From positions 595,587-659,586 of the forward strand of contig NZ_JAGFOA010000001.1 in assembly GCF_017592545.1 (NCBI RefSeq): a stretch of DNA of 64,000 nt, given 5' to 3'. Shown one piece after another: positions 54,578 through 62,251 of the stretch (positions are counted from its first letter, which is position 1; every line of letters begins with the position of its first letter). A program made the position numbers and the translations under genes. Under the pieces are notes generated by a model, which saw only the letters and a program-made list of their open reading frames with translations, was not told where the DNA came from and made no database searches. Origin of the DNA: Microbacterium stercoris (GTDB lineage Bacteria > Actinomycetota > Actinomycetes > Actinomycetales > Microbacteriaceae).

Positions 54578-55075
54578 GTGTACTCCTTCCGCACCATATG
54601 GCGCGTCGCGGCGCCGGCCGAGACGGTGCGGGCAGAGCTGACACGCGTCGCCGCGCGCGAATCCGGTGGCTGGTGGCCGGGGTTCCGTGTCGTCGAGCCG
54701 GCGTCGCTCGAACCGGGATCCGTCGTTCGAGTCGTCGTCACCGCCCCCTTCGGGTACCGCCTCCGCGTCGCGCTGGAGGTGACCGAGGCGACGGATCGGA
54801 CGGTCGCGGCGCGCAGCACCGGCGACCTGGAGGGCGCGGGGCGTGTCGAGATCTCGTCCGAAGGATCCGGATCCGCGGTGCGGTTCACCTGGGAGGTCGC
54901 CGCGCGCCGTCGCTGGATGCGGGCATCGGGCCCGGTCCTGCGACCCGTGTTCGCGCTGGCGCACGCGCTGGTGATGCGCGCAGGGGAGAGAGGACTTCGG
55001 CGGGCGGTCGCTTCGGGCGTCCGAAAACCTGCCAATGCCTCCGGCGATCCGGGCGATTCGAGCGCGGCTGGATAG
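54578..55075 (+). CDS. SRPBCC (polyketide cyclase/START-like) family protein
   Basis: A 165-residue protein beginning (V/M)YSFRTIWRVAAPAETVRA with WWPGFRVVEPASLEPGSVVR and VRFTWEVAARRRWMRASGPV, the pattern of SRPBCC helix-grip proteins that bind hydrophobic ligands. The GTG start is 1 nt after the helicase stop, so the two are coupled, though no functional link is known. The C-terminal tail is low complexity. Confidence 0.8.
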   Translation: MYSFRTIWRVAAPAETVRAELTRVAARESGGWWPGFRVVEPASLEPGSVVRVVVTAPFGYRLRVALEVTEATDRTVAARSTGDLEGAGRVEISSEGSGSAVRFTWEVAARRRWMRASGPVLRPVFALAHALVMRAGERGLRRAVASGVRKPANASGDPGDSSAAG

Positions 55076-55114
55076 CGTGAAGGGAACCCTGAACACCCTC
55101 TCCCTGGAGGTCCC

Positions 55115-56191
55115 TTGAGCGCGCCCGACGCCACCCCCGCCGATCGCCGCCGCTGGGCGCAGTACCTCGCCGACGAGCGGGCCGAGGGCAGCGTCTACCG
55201 ACGGCTCGCCTCGCGCAAGCAGGGGGAGGAGCGCGTGATCCTCGAGCAGCTCGCCGCCGCGGAGGGGCGCCACGAGGCCCACTGGCTCGCGCTGCTCGGT
55301 GGCGAGCCGGCTCGCTTGCCGAAGGCCAGCATGGCCACCCGCCTGCTGGCCTGGATGGCTGGGCGGTTCGGCACCATCTTCGTGCTGGCCCTCGCGCAGA
55401 ACGCCGAGGGACGTTCGCCGTACGACAGTGAGGCCTTCGCCACCCCCGCGATGCGCGCCGATGAGAAGGTGCATCACGAGGTCGTCCGTGGACTCGCGGC
55501 GCGCGGACGTCGTCGCCTGTCGGGCACCTTCCGCGCGGCGGTCTTCGGCGCGAATGACGGGCTCGTCTCGAACCTCGCGCTGATCCTCGGCATCGGCGCG
55601 GCGGGTGTGTCCTCGCAGGTGATCCTGCTCAGCGGCATCGCAGGTCTCCTCGCGGGGGCGCTGTCGATGGGCGCCGGCGAGTTCATCTCCGTGCGCTCCC
55701 AGCGCGAGCTGCTCGAGGCGACGGAGCCGCAGTCCTTGAGCGGCGTGCGCCTGCCGGATCTCGACATCGACGCGAACGAGCTCGCGCTCGTCTACCGCGC
55801 CCGCGGGCTCTCCGAGGAGGCCGCGGCCGACAAGGCGGGCCTCGCGATCGCCGAGGCGACCGCAGGCCGGATCGTCAGCCGCACCGGCGCCATCGACACA
55901 ACGCACGAGGTGGTGGGCGGTGCGTGGCGCGCGGCCGGTTCCAGCTTCCTCTTCTTCGCGAGCGGCGCGATCATCCCGGTGCTGCCCTGGATCTTCGGGC
56001 TCACGGGCTTCGTCGCCATCGCCGTGGCCCTCGTGCTCGTCGGCATCGCGCTGATGGCGACGGGGGCCGCAGTGGGGCTGCTCGCGGGCGCCCCGCCGCT
56101 GAAGCGCGCGCTGCGCCAGCTCGCGATCGGCTTCGGCGCGGCCGCGGTGACCTACGTGCTCGGGCTCGTCTTCGGAGTCACGCTGGGCTGA
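55115..56191 (+). CDS. VIT1/CCC1-family Fe/Mn transporter with N-terminal ferritin-like domain
   Basis: A 358-residue fusion. The N-terminal 130 residues form a ferritin/rubrerythrin-like four-helix bundle with di-iron-type ligands: Glu24, Glu50-x-x-His53 and Glu117-x-x-His120. The C-terminal part is a CCC1/VIT1 membrane domain beginning RAAVFGANDGLVSNLALILG and containing LLAGALSMGAGEFISVRSQ, with five helices. Similar proteins (MbfA type) export or store iron or manganese. The TTG start has GGAGG just upstream. No iron box is visible nearby. Confidence 0.92.
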   Translation: MSAPDATPADRRRWAQYLADERAEGSVYRRLASRKQGEERVILEQLAAAEGRHEAHWLALLGGEPARLPKASMATRLLAWMAGRFGTIFVLALAQNAEGRSPYDSEAFATPAMRADEKVHHEVVRGLAARGRRRLSGTFRAAVFGANDGLVSNLALILGIGAAGVSSQVILLSGIAGLLAGALSMGAGEFISVRSQRELLEATEPQSLSGVRLPDLDIDANELALVYRARGLSEEAAADKAGLAIAEATAGRIVSRTGAIDTTHEVVGGAWRAAGSSFLFFASGAIIPVLPWIFGLTGFVAIAVALVLVGIALMATGAAVGLLAGAPPLKRALRQLAIGFGAAAVTYVLGLVFGVTLG

Positions 56192-56293
56192 CCGAGCGGT
56201 GCGCTCGCGTGAGCCTCGGCGCCACGGCGCGAAGACACGCGCGGGATCCGACCGCGATTAGCCAGAGTGTTCACGCGGTGGTAATGTTTTACC

Positions 56294-56333
56294 TCGTTGC
56301 GAAAGCGACGAAAGCACCGGACGAAAGTCCGGT
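56294..56333 (+). ncRNA. Two consecutive GAAA-tetraloop hairpins in the tRNA-Leu precursor leader
   Basis: CGTTGC-GAAA-GCGACG (56295-56310, one G-U pair) and ACCGGAC-GAAA-GTCCGGT (56316-56333, perfect) are separated by 5 nt and end 9 nt before the mature tRNA. A TAATGT at 56282-56287 could be the -10, which would put the transcription start near the first stem. They may guide precursor processing; this is inferred from structure only. Confidence 0.5.
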
Positions 56334-56342
56334 CACCCAGTT

Positions 56343-56427
56343 GCGCGGGTGGCGGAATAGGTAGACGCGCTAGCTTGAGGTGCTAGTGCCCGTATAGGGC
56401 GTGGGGGTTCAAGTCCCCCCTCGCGCA
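56343..56427 (+). tRNA. tRNA-Leu (anticodon GAG)
   Basis: 85 nt class II tRNA. Acceptor GCGCGGG pairs with CTCGCGC (one G-U), discriminator A. Anticodon stem CTAGC/GCTAG encloses TTGAGGT with anticodon GAG (reads CUU/CUC). The long variable arm has GCCC-GTATA-GGGC. The T arm is GGGGG-TTCAAGT-CCCCC. CCA is not encoded. Confidence 0.97.
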
Positions 56428-56432
56428 CAGTT

Positions 56433-56460
56433 GAAGGCCCCGGAGAGATCCGGGGCCTTC
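56433..56460 (+). terminator. Hairpin terminator after tRNA-Leu
   Basis: GAAGGCCCCGG (56433-56443), loop AGAGAT, CCGGGGCCTTC (56450-56460): a perfect 11-bp stem 5 nt after the tRNA, nearly the same as the one after the suf operon. Confidence 0.9.
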
Positions 56461-56496
56461 GTCGTTCCCGGCGCGGGCCCGGCTAGGTTGGATCGT

Positions 56497-57801
56497 ATGT
56501 CCACACCCGAGCCTCAGCTGGCCGAAGTCGCTCGGATCGCGCGCGATCTGATCCGGATCGATACGACGAACTGGGGCGGCGGGCGCTCGAAGGGGGAGCG
56601 CGAGGCGGCGGAATACGTGGGCGCCCACCTCGAGTCGCTCGGCCTCACCCCCGAGTACTTCGAGCCGATCGATCGCCGCACCAACGTGATGGCTCGCGTG
56701 CCGGGCCGCGACGCGAGCCGCCCGGCTCTCGTGCTGCACGGCCACCTCGACGTCGTCCCCGCCGTGGCGGAGGACTGGACGGTCGATCCCTTCGCGGGTG
56801 TGGTGAAGGACGGGATGCTCTGGGGTCGCGGCGCGGTCGACATGAAGAACATGGACGCGATGATCCTGTCGGCAGTGGGCGATCTGCTGCGCGCGGGGGA
56901 GCAGCCCGAGCGCGATGTCGTGCTGGCCTTCTTCGCCGACGAGGAGAACGGCGGTGTCGAGGGATCTCAGCTCGTTGTGCGCGATCGACCCGAGTGGTTC
57001 GCGGGCGCGACCGAGGCGATCAGCGAGGTGGGCGGCTACTCGATCCCGGTCGGCGACCGCAGCGCCTACCTCCTGCAGGTGGGCGAGAAAGCGCTGATGT
57101 GGGTCACCCTGGTCGCGCGGGGCCGGGCGGGTCACGGCAGCCGCGTGCACCCCGAAAACGCCGTCACCCGTCTGGCGTCGGCGGTCGCTCATCTCGGCGC
57201 CACCGACTGGCCGGTGGAGATGACCGAGACGACGCGGCGCCTGCTCGCGGGGATCGCGGAGATCTCCGGGCTCGACCCCGCCACGGATCCGGATGCCCTG
57301 GCCGCGTGCACCGGACCGGCGGCCGCCTTCGTCGCGTCGACCTTCCGCACGATCACCAATCCCACCGGGCTGAGCGCGGGATACAAGCACAACGTCATCC
57401 CGGACGCGGCCGAGGCGACCGTCGACATCCGCGTGCTGCCGGGTGCAGAGGACGCCGTGCTTGCGGAGGTGCAGCGGATCGTCGGGGACGACATCGAGAT
57501 CCGGATGTTCCATCGCGACATCGGTCTCGAGATCCCCTTCGAGGGCGCTCTGGTCGATGCCATGGTCGGCGCGCTCGCGGCGCACGATCCCGGCGTCCCG
57601 GTGCTGCCGTACCTGCTCGGTGCCGGCACCGACAATAAGGCGCTCGCGGGTCTCGGAATCGACGGCTACGGCTTCGCGCCGCTGAAGCTGCCGCGGGAGC
57701 TCGATTTCACCGGCATGTTCCACGGTGTCGATGAGCGTGTGCCGCTCGACGCGCTCGATTTCGGCGTCGGTGTCCTGAGGGATCTGCTGCGCACCTGCTG
57801 A
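56497..57801 (+). CDS. M20/M25/M40-family metallopeptidase
   Basis: A 434-residue di-zinc hydrolase of the ArgE/DapE/carboxypeptidase G2 group. Metal ligands are in LVLHGHLDVVPAV (His, Asp), the catalytic ADEENGGVEG (Glu-Glu), GAGTDNKALAG and MFHGVDERVPLDAL (His). The lid domain covers roughly 190-320 (LVARGRAGHGSRVHPENAVT). The exact substrate, a peptide or acyl-amino acid, is unknown. TAGGTT at 56484-56489 ends 7 nt (GGATCGT) before the ATG. Confidence 0.93.
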   Translation: MSTPEPQLAEVARIARDLIRIDTTNWGGGRSKGEREAAEYVGAHLESLGLTPEYFEPIDRRTNVMARVPGRDASRPALVLHGHLDVVPAVAEDWTVDPFAGVVKDGMLWGRGAVDMKNMDAMILSAVGDLLRAGEQPERDVVLAFFADEENGGVEGSQLVVRDRPEWFAGATEAISEVGGYSIPVGDRSAYLLQVGEKALMWVTLVARGRAGHGSRVHPENAVTRLASAVAHLGATDWPVEMTETTRRLLAGIAEISGLDPATDPDALAACTGPAAAFVASTFRTITNPTGLSAGYKHNVIPDAAEATVDIRVLPGAEDAVLAEVQRIVGDDIEIRMFHRDIGLEIPFEGALVDAMVGALAAHDPGVPVLPYLLGAGTDNKALAGLGIDGYGFAPLKLPRELDFTGMFHGVDERVPLDALDFGVGVLRDLLRTC

Positions 57802-57859
57802 GCGGATCATCCGGAAGAAGGATGAGGCGCGCGGCGCGCGTCGCCTAGGCTCGACTCTC

Positions 57860-58693
57860 GTGCCGTTCATCGAAGCGATCATCCTCGGCCTCGTGCAGGG
57901 TCTCACCGAGTTCCTGCCGATCTCGTCGAGCGCCCATCTCCGCATCCTCGGCGAGCTGCTGCCGTCCGCGACCGATCCCGGTGCCACGTTCACCGCGATC
58001 ACGCAGATCGGCACCGAGGCCGCCGTCATCATCTACTTCCGCAAGAAGATCGGACGGATCATCTCGCGCTGGTTCCAGTCGCTCTCCGGCAAGGTCGCGC
58101 GCAACGATCCCGATGCCCGCATGGGGTGGATCGTCATCCTCGGCACCGTGCCGATCGTGATCGCGGGCTTCCTGCTGCAGGACACGATCCGCACCTTCAA
58201 CCGCAACCTGTGGCTGATCGCGATCGTGCTCATCGTGTTCGGACTGATCCTCGGATGGGCGGACGCCTACGGTCGCCGCACGCGCGAGTTCGACGACGTG
58301 ACCTACGCGTCCGGCCTCACCATGGGCGTCGCGCAGATGCTCGCCCTCGTGCCGGGTGTTTCCCGTTCGGGCGCGACCACGACCGCGGGCCGCCTGCTCG
58401 GCTACAAGCGCACGGCGGCTGCCGAGTACTCGTTCCTGCTCGCGGTTCCCGCCGTGTTCGGCAGCGGCCTGTATGAGCTGATGCACGCGCTCACCGAGCC
58501 GGACAACGGCCCGTACGGCATGCCGGAGACGCTCGTCGCCACGGTCGTGGCGTTCCTCGTCGGCTGGGCCGTCATCGCCTACCTGATGAAGTTCCTGCAG
58601 ACGAAGAGCTTCTTGCCCTTCGTGATCTACCGCGTCGCCCTCGGTGCCGTGCTGCTCGTGCTGCTGTCGACGGGTGCGCTCCAGGCGTTCTGA
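57860..58693 (+). CDS. uppP: Undecaprenyl-diphosphatase UppP (BacA)
   Basis: Integral membrane enzyme that recycles undecaprenyl diphosphate to the monophosphate for cell wall synthesis; extra copies give bacitracin resistance. The 277 residues hold the two active-site motifs GLTEFLPISSSAHL near residue 16 and PGVSRSGATTTAGRLLGYKR near 165, and about eight helices. Start is a GTG 8 nt after TAGGCT (57846-57851). Ends at a strong bidirectional terminator. Confidence 0.97.
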   Translation: MPFIEAIILGLVQGLTEFLPISSSAHLRILGELLPSATDPGATFTAITQIGTEAAVIIYFRKKIGRIISRWFQSLSGKVARNDPDARMGWIVILGTVPIVIAGFLLQDTIRTFNRNLWLIAIVLIVFGLILGWADAYGRRTREFDDVTYASGLTMGVAQMLALVPGVSRSGATTTAGRLLGYKRTAAAEYSFLLAVPAVFGSGLYELMHALTEPDNGPYGMPETLVATVVAFLVGWAVIAYLMKFLQTKSFLPFVIYRVALGAVLLVLLSTGALQAF

Positions 58694-58705
58694 GCCCTCC
58701 GCAGA

Positions 58706-58740
58706 AGAAGAGCCCCGCGGATGATCCGCGGGGCTCTTCT
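58706..58740. terminator. Bidirectional terminator between uppP and the PAC2 gene
   Basis: AGAAGAGCCCCGCGGA (58706-58721) and TCCGCGGGGCTCTTCT (58725-58740) form a perfect stem of up to 16 bp with a 3-nt centre. It separates two convergent genes. Confidence 0.93.
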
Positions 58741-58760
58741 GCTCTGTCCGTCGTTCCGAA

Positions 58761-59675
58761 TCAGCGCGAGCGTCCGTCCGGACGTCCGTCGCGGCCATCA
58801 CGGCCGTCTCGGCCGTCGCTGCGACGCAGGTAGCTCTCGAAGGCCTGCGCGATCGCGTCACCCGAGGCCTCGGGCGCGTCGACGGTGTCGCGCTGCTGCT
58901 CGAGCTGGCGGATGTACTCGCGCATCTCGTCGTCGTCGGCCGCCGCGGCATCGATGGTCGCCTCCCAGGCGGCGGCCTCGGCGGCGAGGGTCCCGCGCGG
59001 CACATCGGCGGCGGCGAGCTCCTCGAGGCGGTCGAGCAGCGCGAGCGTCGCCTTCGGCGAGGGCGTGTGACCGGCGACGTAATGCGGCACGCTGGCCCAG
59101 AGGCTGGCCATGGGGATGCCCGCTCGCTCGGCGGCGTCGCCCAGCACGCTGAGGATGCCCACCGGGCCCTCGTAGGCAGAGCGCTCGAGCCCCAGCGTGC
59201 GGCGCAGGGCGTCGTTGTCGCTGCCCGCGAAGATCGAGATCGGGCGGGTGTGCGGCACGTCGGCCATCATCGAGCCGAGCGTCACGAGCCCGGTGACGTC
59301 CTCGCGGAGCGCGACATCGATGAACTCGGCGGCGAAGGCCTGCCAGGCGCGGGCAGGTTCGACCCCCGTCAGGATCCAGAACTCGGTGCCGCCCGCCCGC
59401 GGCGCCACGGGGCGGCGCAGCACGGCCTCGGGCCATTTGAGGCGACGACCGCCCTCACCGTCGTTCTCGACGGTCGGCCGAGTGTACTGATAGTCGAAGT
59501 ACAGCTCGGGATCGACGGCGAGCACTGTCTCGTACTCGGTCTCCCCGAGCAGATGCTCGATCGCGCTGGTGGCCGCCTCGCCCGCGTCATTCCATCCGTC
59601 GAACGCGGCCACGATGATCCGGCGCCCGAGGGTCGCACCCGTCTCGGTGCTCTCGGTGACGGCGTCGTGCTCCAC
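58761..59675 (-). CDS. PAC2-family protein (proteasome-assembly-chaperone-like fold) with DGR repeat tail
   Basis: A 304-residue protein of the PAC2 family, common in actinobacteria and archaea, function unproven. Family stretches are IIVAAFDGWNDAGEAATSAI, ELYFDYQYTRPTVENDG, EFWILTGVEPARAWQAFAAE and SLWASVPHYVAGHTPSPKAT. The extreme C-terminus is SDGRDGRDGRDGRPDGRSR, a tandem D-G-R repeat. The GTG start has GAGGAG about 7 nt upstream, so it has a normal leader. trmI, which often adjoins proteasome genes in actinobacteria, is 3.7 kb away, but no proteasome gene is visible. Confidence 0.9.
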   Translation of the reverse strand: MEHDAVTESTETGATLGRRIIVAAFDGWNDAGEAATSAIEHLLGETEYETVLAVDPELYFDYQYTRPTVENDGEGGRRLKWPEAVLRRPVAPRAGGTEFWILTGVEPARAWQAFAAEFIDVALREDVTGLVTLGSMMADVPHTRPISIFAGSDNDALRRTLGLERSAYEGPVGILSVLGDAAERAGIPMASLWASVPHYVAGHTPSPKATLALLDRLEELAAADVPRGTLAAEAAAWEATIDAAAADDDEMREYIRQLEQQRDTVDAPEASGDAIAQAFESYLRRSDGRDGRDGRDGRPDGRSR

Positions 59676-59783
59676 GCGGCTCCTCTCGGTCCGGCAGGCA
59701 GGGTGCCAGCGGGACTTCGTCCCAGGATAGGCGCGCGGCGCCCGCCTCGGGCGTGAGTGGGACGGCGCGCACTCACCGACCTT

Positions 59784-59802
59784 TAGTTGACCGATCGACT
59801 AG
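59784..59802 (+). promoter_or_regulatory. 19-bp box upstream of the nitronate monooxygenase gene, probable TetR operator (copy 1)
   Basis: TAGTTGACCGATCGACTAG differs at only two of 19 positions from the box before the SDR gene at 61508-61526. It lies about 34 nt before the ATG. GGAAGGA serves as ribosome site. Confidence 0.7.
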
Positions 59803-59835
59803 TACCATGATGACTGCATACGGAAGGACCACACC

Positions 59836-60861
59836 ATGCAGGACATCGTCGACACCGAACTGCCGATCGTCGCCGCCCCGATGGCGGGCGGCGCCACCAC
59901 GATCGATCTCGTCGCGGCCGTGGCCGACGCGGGTGGCCTCGGGTTCCTCGCCGCGGGCTACAAGACGCCGCAGGCGATGCTTGAGGACATCGGATCCGTG
60001 CGCGCACGCGGCCTCGAGCGGTTCGGGGTGAACCTGTTCCTCCCCGCTCCGTCCGGGATGTCTGAGCGGGTTTTCCGGGCGTATGCGGAGACGCTCCAGG
60101 ACGATGCCGGGCGCTACGGGCTCGACCTGTCAGGGGCGCCGCTGCGAGAGGACGACGACCACTGGCGGGAGAAGATCGATGCGCTCATCACCGATCCGGT
60201 TCCCGTGGTCTCCGTCACCTTCGGCGTGCCGGATGCGCGCGACGTGCGGGCGCTGCAGCGCGTCGGCACGCGTGTGCTCGTCACCGTGACGACGGTCGCC
60301 GAGGCGCTCGCGGCCCGCGAGGTCGCCCCCGACGGACTCGTTGTGCAGGGGAGCGATGCGGGTGGGCACAGCGGCACCCACGACCCCGCGCGCCGCATCG
60401 AGCCCGTCTCGACCGAGGAGGTGGTGCGCGAGGTCGTGGCCGCAGCGGGGCTGCCGGTGATCGCCGGCGGCGGAGTGGACGGCCCCGAGAAGGTGCGCGC
60501 CGTGCTCGCGGCGGGAGCTCAGGCAGTCGCGGTGGGAACGCTGCTGCTGCGCACCGATGAGAGCGGGGCCTCGCGGGTGCACCGCGATGCCCTCGCCGAT
60601 CCGCGATTCGCCGAGACGGTCATCACCCGCGCGTTCACGGGGCGCCCTGCTCGCGCCCTGCGCAACGCGTTCATCGAGGCGCATGAGGCCGAGGCGCCGC
60701 TCGGCTATCCGGTGATCCATCACCTGACGCGCGAGATGCGCCAGGCCGCGGCGCGTGCGGGCGACGCCGATCGCGTGCACCTGTGGGCGGGCACCGGCTG
60801 GCGCAGCGCGCGCACGGGCCCGGTGGGGGATGCGGTGCGCGACCTCGCCAGACTCGTGTGA
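59836..60861 (+). CDS. Nitronate monooxygenase / 2-nitropropane dioxygenase-family flavoprotein
   Basis: FMN-dependent TIM-barrel enzyme of 341 residues. It starts with the class signature TELPIVAAPMAGGATTIDLV and continues GGLGFLAAGYKTP, then VVQGSDAGGHSGTHD (FMN phosphate site and catalytic His region) and PVIAGGGVDGPEKVRAVLAA. Family members oxidise alkyl nitronates to carbonyl compounds and nitrite, which detoxifies propionate 3-nitronate; a FabK-like enoyl reductase is a less likely alternative. Probably controlled by the TetR protein encoded next to it, because both promoters share a box. Confidence 0.92.
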   Translation: MQDIVDTELPIVAAPMAGGATTIDLVAAVADAGGLGFLAAGYKTPQAMLEDIGSVRARGLERFGVNLFLPAPSGMSERVFRAYAETLQDDAGRYGLDLSGAPLREDDDHWREKIDALITDPVPVVSVTFGVPDARDVRALQRVGTRVLVTVTTVAEALAAREVAPDGLVVQGSDAGGHSGTHDPARRIEPVSTEEVVREVVAAAGLPVIAGGGVDGPEKVRAVLAAGAQAVAVGTLLLRTDESGASRVHRDALADPRFAETVITRAFTGRPARALRNAFIEAHEAEAPLGYPVIHHLTREMRQAAARAGDADRVHLWAGTGWRSARTGPVGDAVRDLARLV

Positions 60862-60870
60862 CCCGCCGCC

Positions 60871-61476
60871 TCAGGAGACGCGCTCGGTCACGCCGACGAG
60901 GCGCAGGCTGCTGGCCCACATCGCGTCGAGCTGTGCGGGGTCGTTGAACAGCTTCGCGAAGAGGATGAGGCCTTCGAGCTGGGCCACAATCGACTTGGCG
61001 GCCGCCACGGTGTCCACAGGCTCGATCTCGCCGGATGCGACGGCCTGCTCGAGGTGCGAGGTGATCATCTCGACCTGCTCCGCGAAAACGCCCTGCAGCC
61101 GCTCTCGGATGGGCTCGCTGATCGCCCCGACCTCGAGGGCGAGGTTGCCGAACAGGCAGCCGGTGACGGTTCCGGTGCCCGCGAGCGCGTCCGCCTGGAT
61201 CTGCGTGGTGGCGTCGAAGAGGCGGTGAAGGCGCTCGAGCGGCGACCCCTCGCCATGCAGGATCGATGCCCAATCGCTCTTCTGACGGATCCAATGGTCC
61301 TCGATCGTCGCGAGGGCGAGCGCCTCCTTCGAGGGGAAGAAGTAGTAGAACGACCCCTTCTGCACGCCGGCGCGAGCGCAGATCTCCGCGATCCCGACCG
61401 CGCTGTACGACTTCTCGGCGAACAGCGAGAGCGCGGCGGCGAGCAGTCTCTCGCGGGCATCGGAGGTGCGACCCAT
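60871..61476 (-). CDS. TetR/AcrR-family transcriptional regulator
   Basis: A 201-residue TetR protein with the HTH in RERLLAAALSLFAEKSYSAV followed by GIAEICARAGVQKGSFYYFF; the C-terminal domain resembles the TetR_C_6/AcrR-like type with TGTVTGCLFGNLALEVGA. A TACACT on the minus strand (61488-61483) ends 6 nt before the ATG. It is divergent from an SDR gene and convergent with the nitronate monooxygenase gene. The shared 19-bp box at both target promoters makes it the likely repressor of the local unit; its inducer is unknown. Confidence 0.93.
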   Translation of the reverse strand: MGRTSDARERLLAAALSLFAEKSYSAVGIAEICARAGVQKGSFYYFFPSKEALALATIEDHWIRQKSDWASILHGEGSPLERLHRLFDATTQIQADALAGTGTVTGCLFGNLALEVGAISEPIRERLQGVFAEQVEMITSHLEQAVASGEIEPVDTVAAAKSIVAQLEGLILFAKLFNDPAQLDAMWASSLRLVGVTERVS

Positions 61477-61507
61477 GTCTCGAGTGTAGATCTCAGATTG
61501 GTGGGAA

Positions 61508-61529
61508 TAGTTGACCGACCGTCTAGGTT
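61508..61529. promoter_or_regulatory. SDR promoter overlapping 19-bp TetR box (copy 2)
   Basis: TAGTTGACCGACCGTCTAG (61508-61526) overlaps the -10 hexamer TAGGTT (61524-61529) of the SDR gene, whose ATG is 10 nt further on (GGATCGAATT). The TetR promoter on the other strand starts about 20 nt away, so one bound repressor could control both directions. Confidence 0.72.
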
Positions 61530-61539
61530 GGATCGAATT

Positions 61540-62250
61540 ATGAACACACAGAAGGTCGCCGTCATCACCGGCGCATCCCAGGGCATCGGAGCATCCCTCG
61601 TCACCGCCTACCAGGACCTCGGCTATGCCGTCGTCGCCACCTCGCGCTCGATCGCCGAGGCGTCAGGAGAGAACCTCGTGACGGTCGCCGGCGACATCGC
61701 CCAGCCCGCCACCGCGGAGCGGGTGGTCGAGGCCGCCATCGCGCGCTTCGGGCGCATCGACACCCTCGTCAACAACGCCGGCATCTTCATCGCAAAGCCG
61801 TTCGCCGAGTACACCGCGGACGACTACGCCGCGATGAAGGCGACCAACCTCGACGGGTTCTTCCACCTCACCCAGCGCGTGGTGCAGCGACTGCTCGAGC
61901 AGGGAGAGGGAGGTCACATCGTGAGCATCACGACGACCTTCGTCGAGCATCCGAACTCGTCGGTGCCTGCTGTGCTCGCCTCGCTCACCAAGGGCGGCAT
62001 CGCCGCGGCGACCCGCTCGCTCTCCGTTGAGCTCGCGGGTGCGGGGATCCGCGTGAACGCTGTCTCGCCCGGCATCATCAAGACGCCGCTGCACCCGGAG
62101 GAGACGCACGAGTTCCTCGCCGCGCTGCACCCGGTGGGCACCATGGGGGAGATCTCCGACGTGGCGCGCGGCGTCGTCTATCTCGAGCAGTCGCCGTTCG
62201 TCACCGGCGAGTTCCTGCACATCGACGGCGGCCAGATCGCGGGCCACTGA
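61540..62250 (+). CDS. SDR-fold oxidoreductase lacking the usual catalytic tyrosine
   Basis: A 236-residue short-chain dehydrogenase fold: cofactor loop VITGASQGIGASLVTAYQ, AGDIAQPAT, LVNNAGIFIAKPF and SPGIIKTPLHPEETHEF, ending FLHIDGGQIAGH. The active-site lysine is Lys151 in ASLTKGG, but four residues earlier is Ala147 instead of the normal tyrosine, and the serine region reads SITTTFVEHP. The reaction may differ from standard SDRs. Followed after 1 nt by a SnoaL-like gene. Confidence 0.88.
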   Translation: MNTQKVAVITGASQGIGASLVTAYQDLGYAVVATSRSIAEASGENLVTVAGDIAQPATAERVVEAAIARFGRIDTLVNNAGIFIAKPFAEYTADDYAAMKATNLDGFFHLTQRVVQRLLEQGEGGHIVSITTTFVEHPNSSVPAVLASLTKGGIAAATRSLSVELAGAGIRVNAVSPGIIKTPLHPEETHEFLAALHPVGTMGEISDVARGVVYLEQSPFVTGEFLHIDGGQIAGH

Positions 62251-62251
62251 G

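Noticed and set aside
52831..55075. Helicase plus SRPBCC pair as a possible defence system
   Set aside because: No nuclease, methylase or other defence partner is adjacent, and the surrounding genes are ordinary core genes; the SRPBCC protein has no known defence role.
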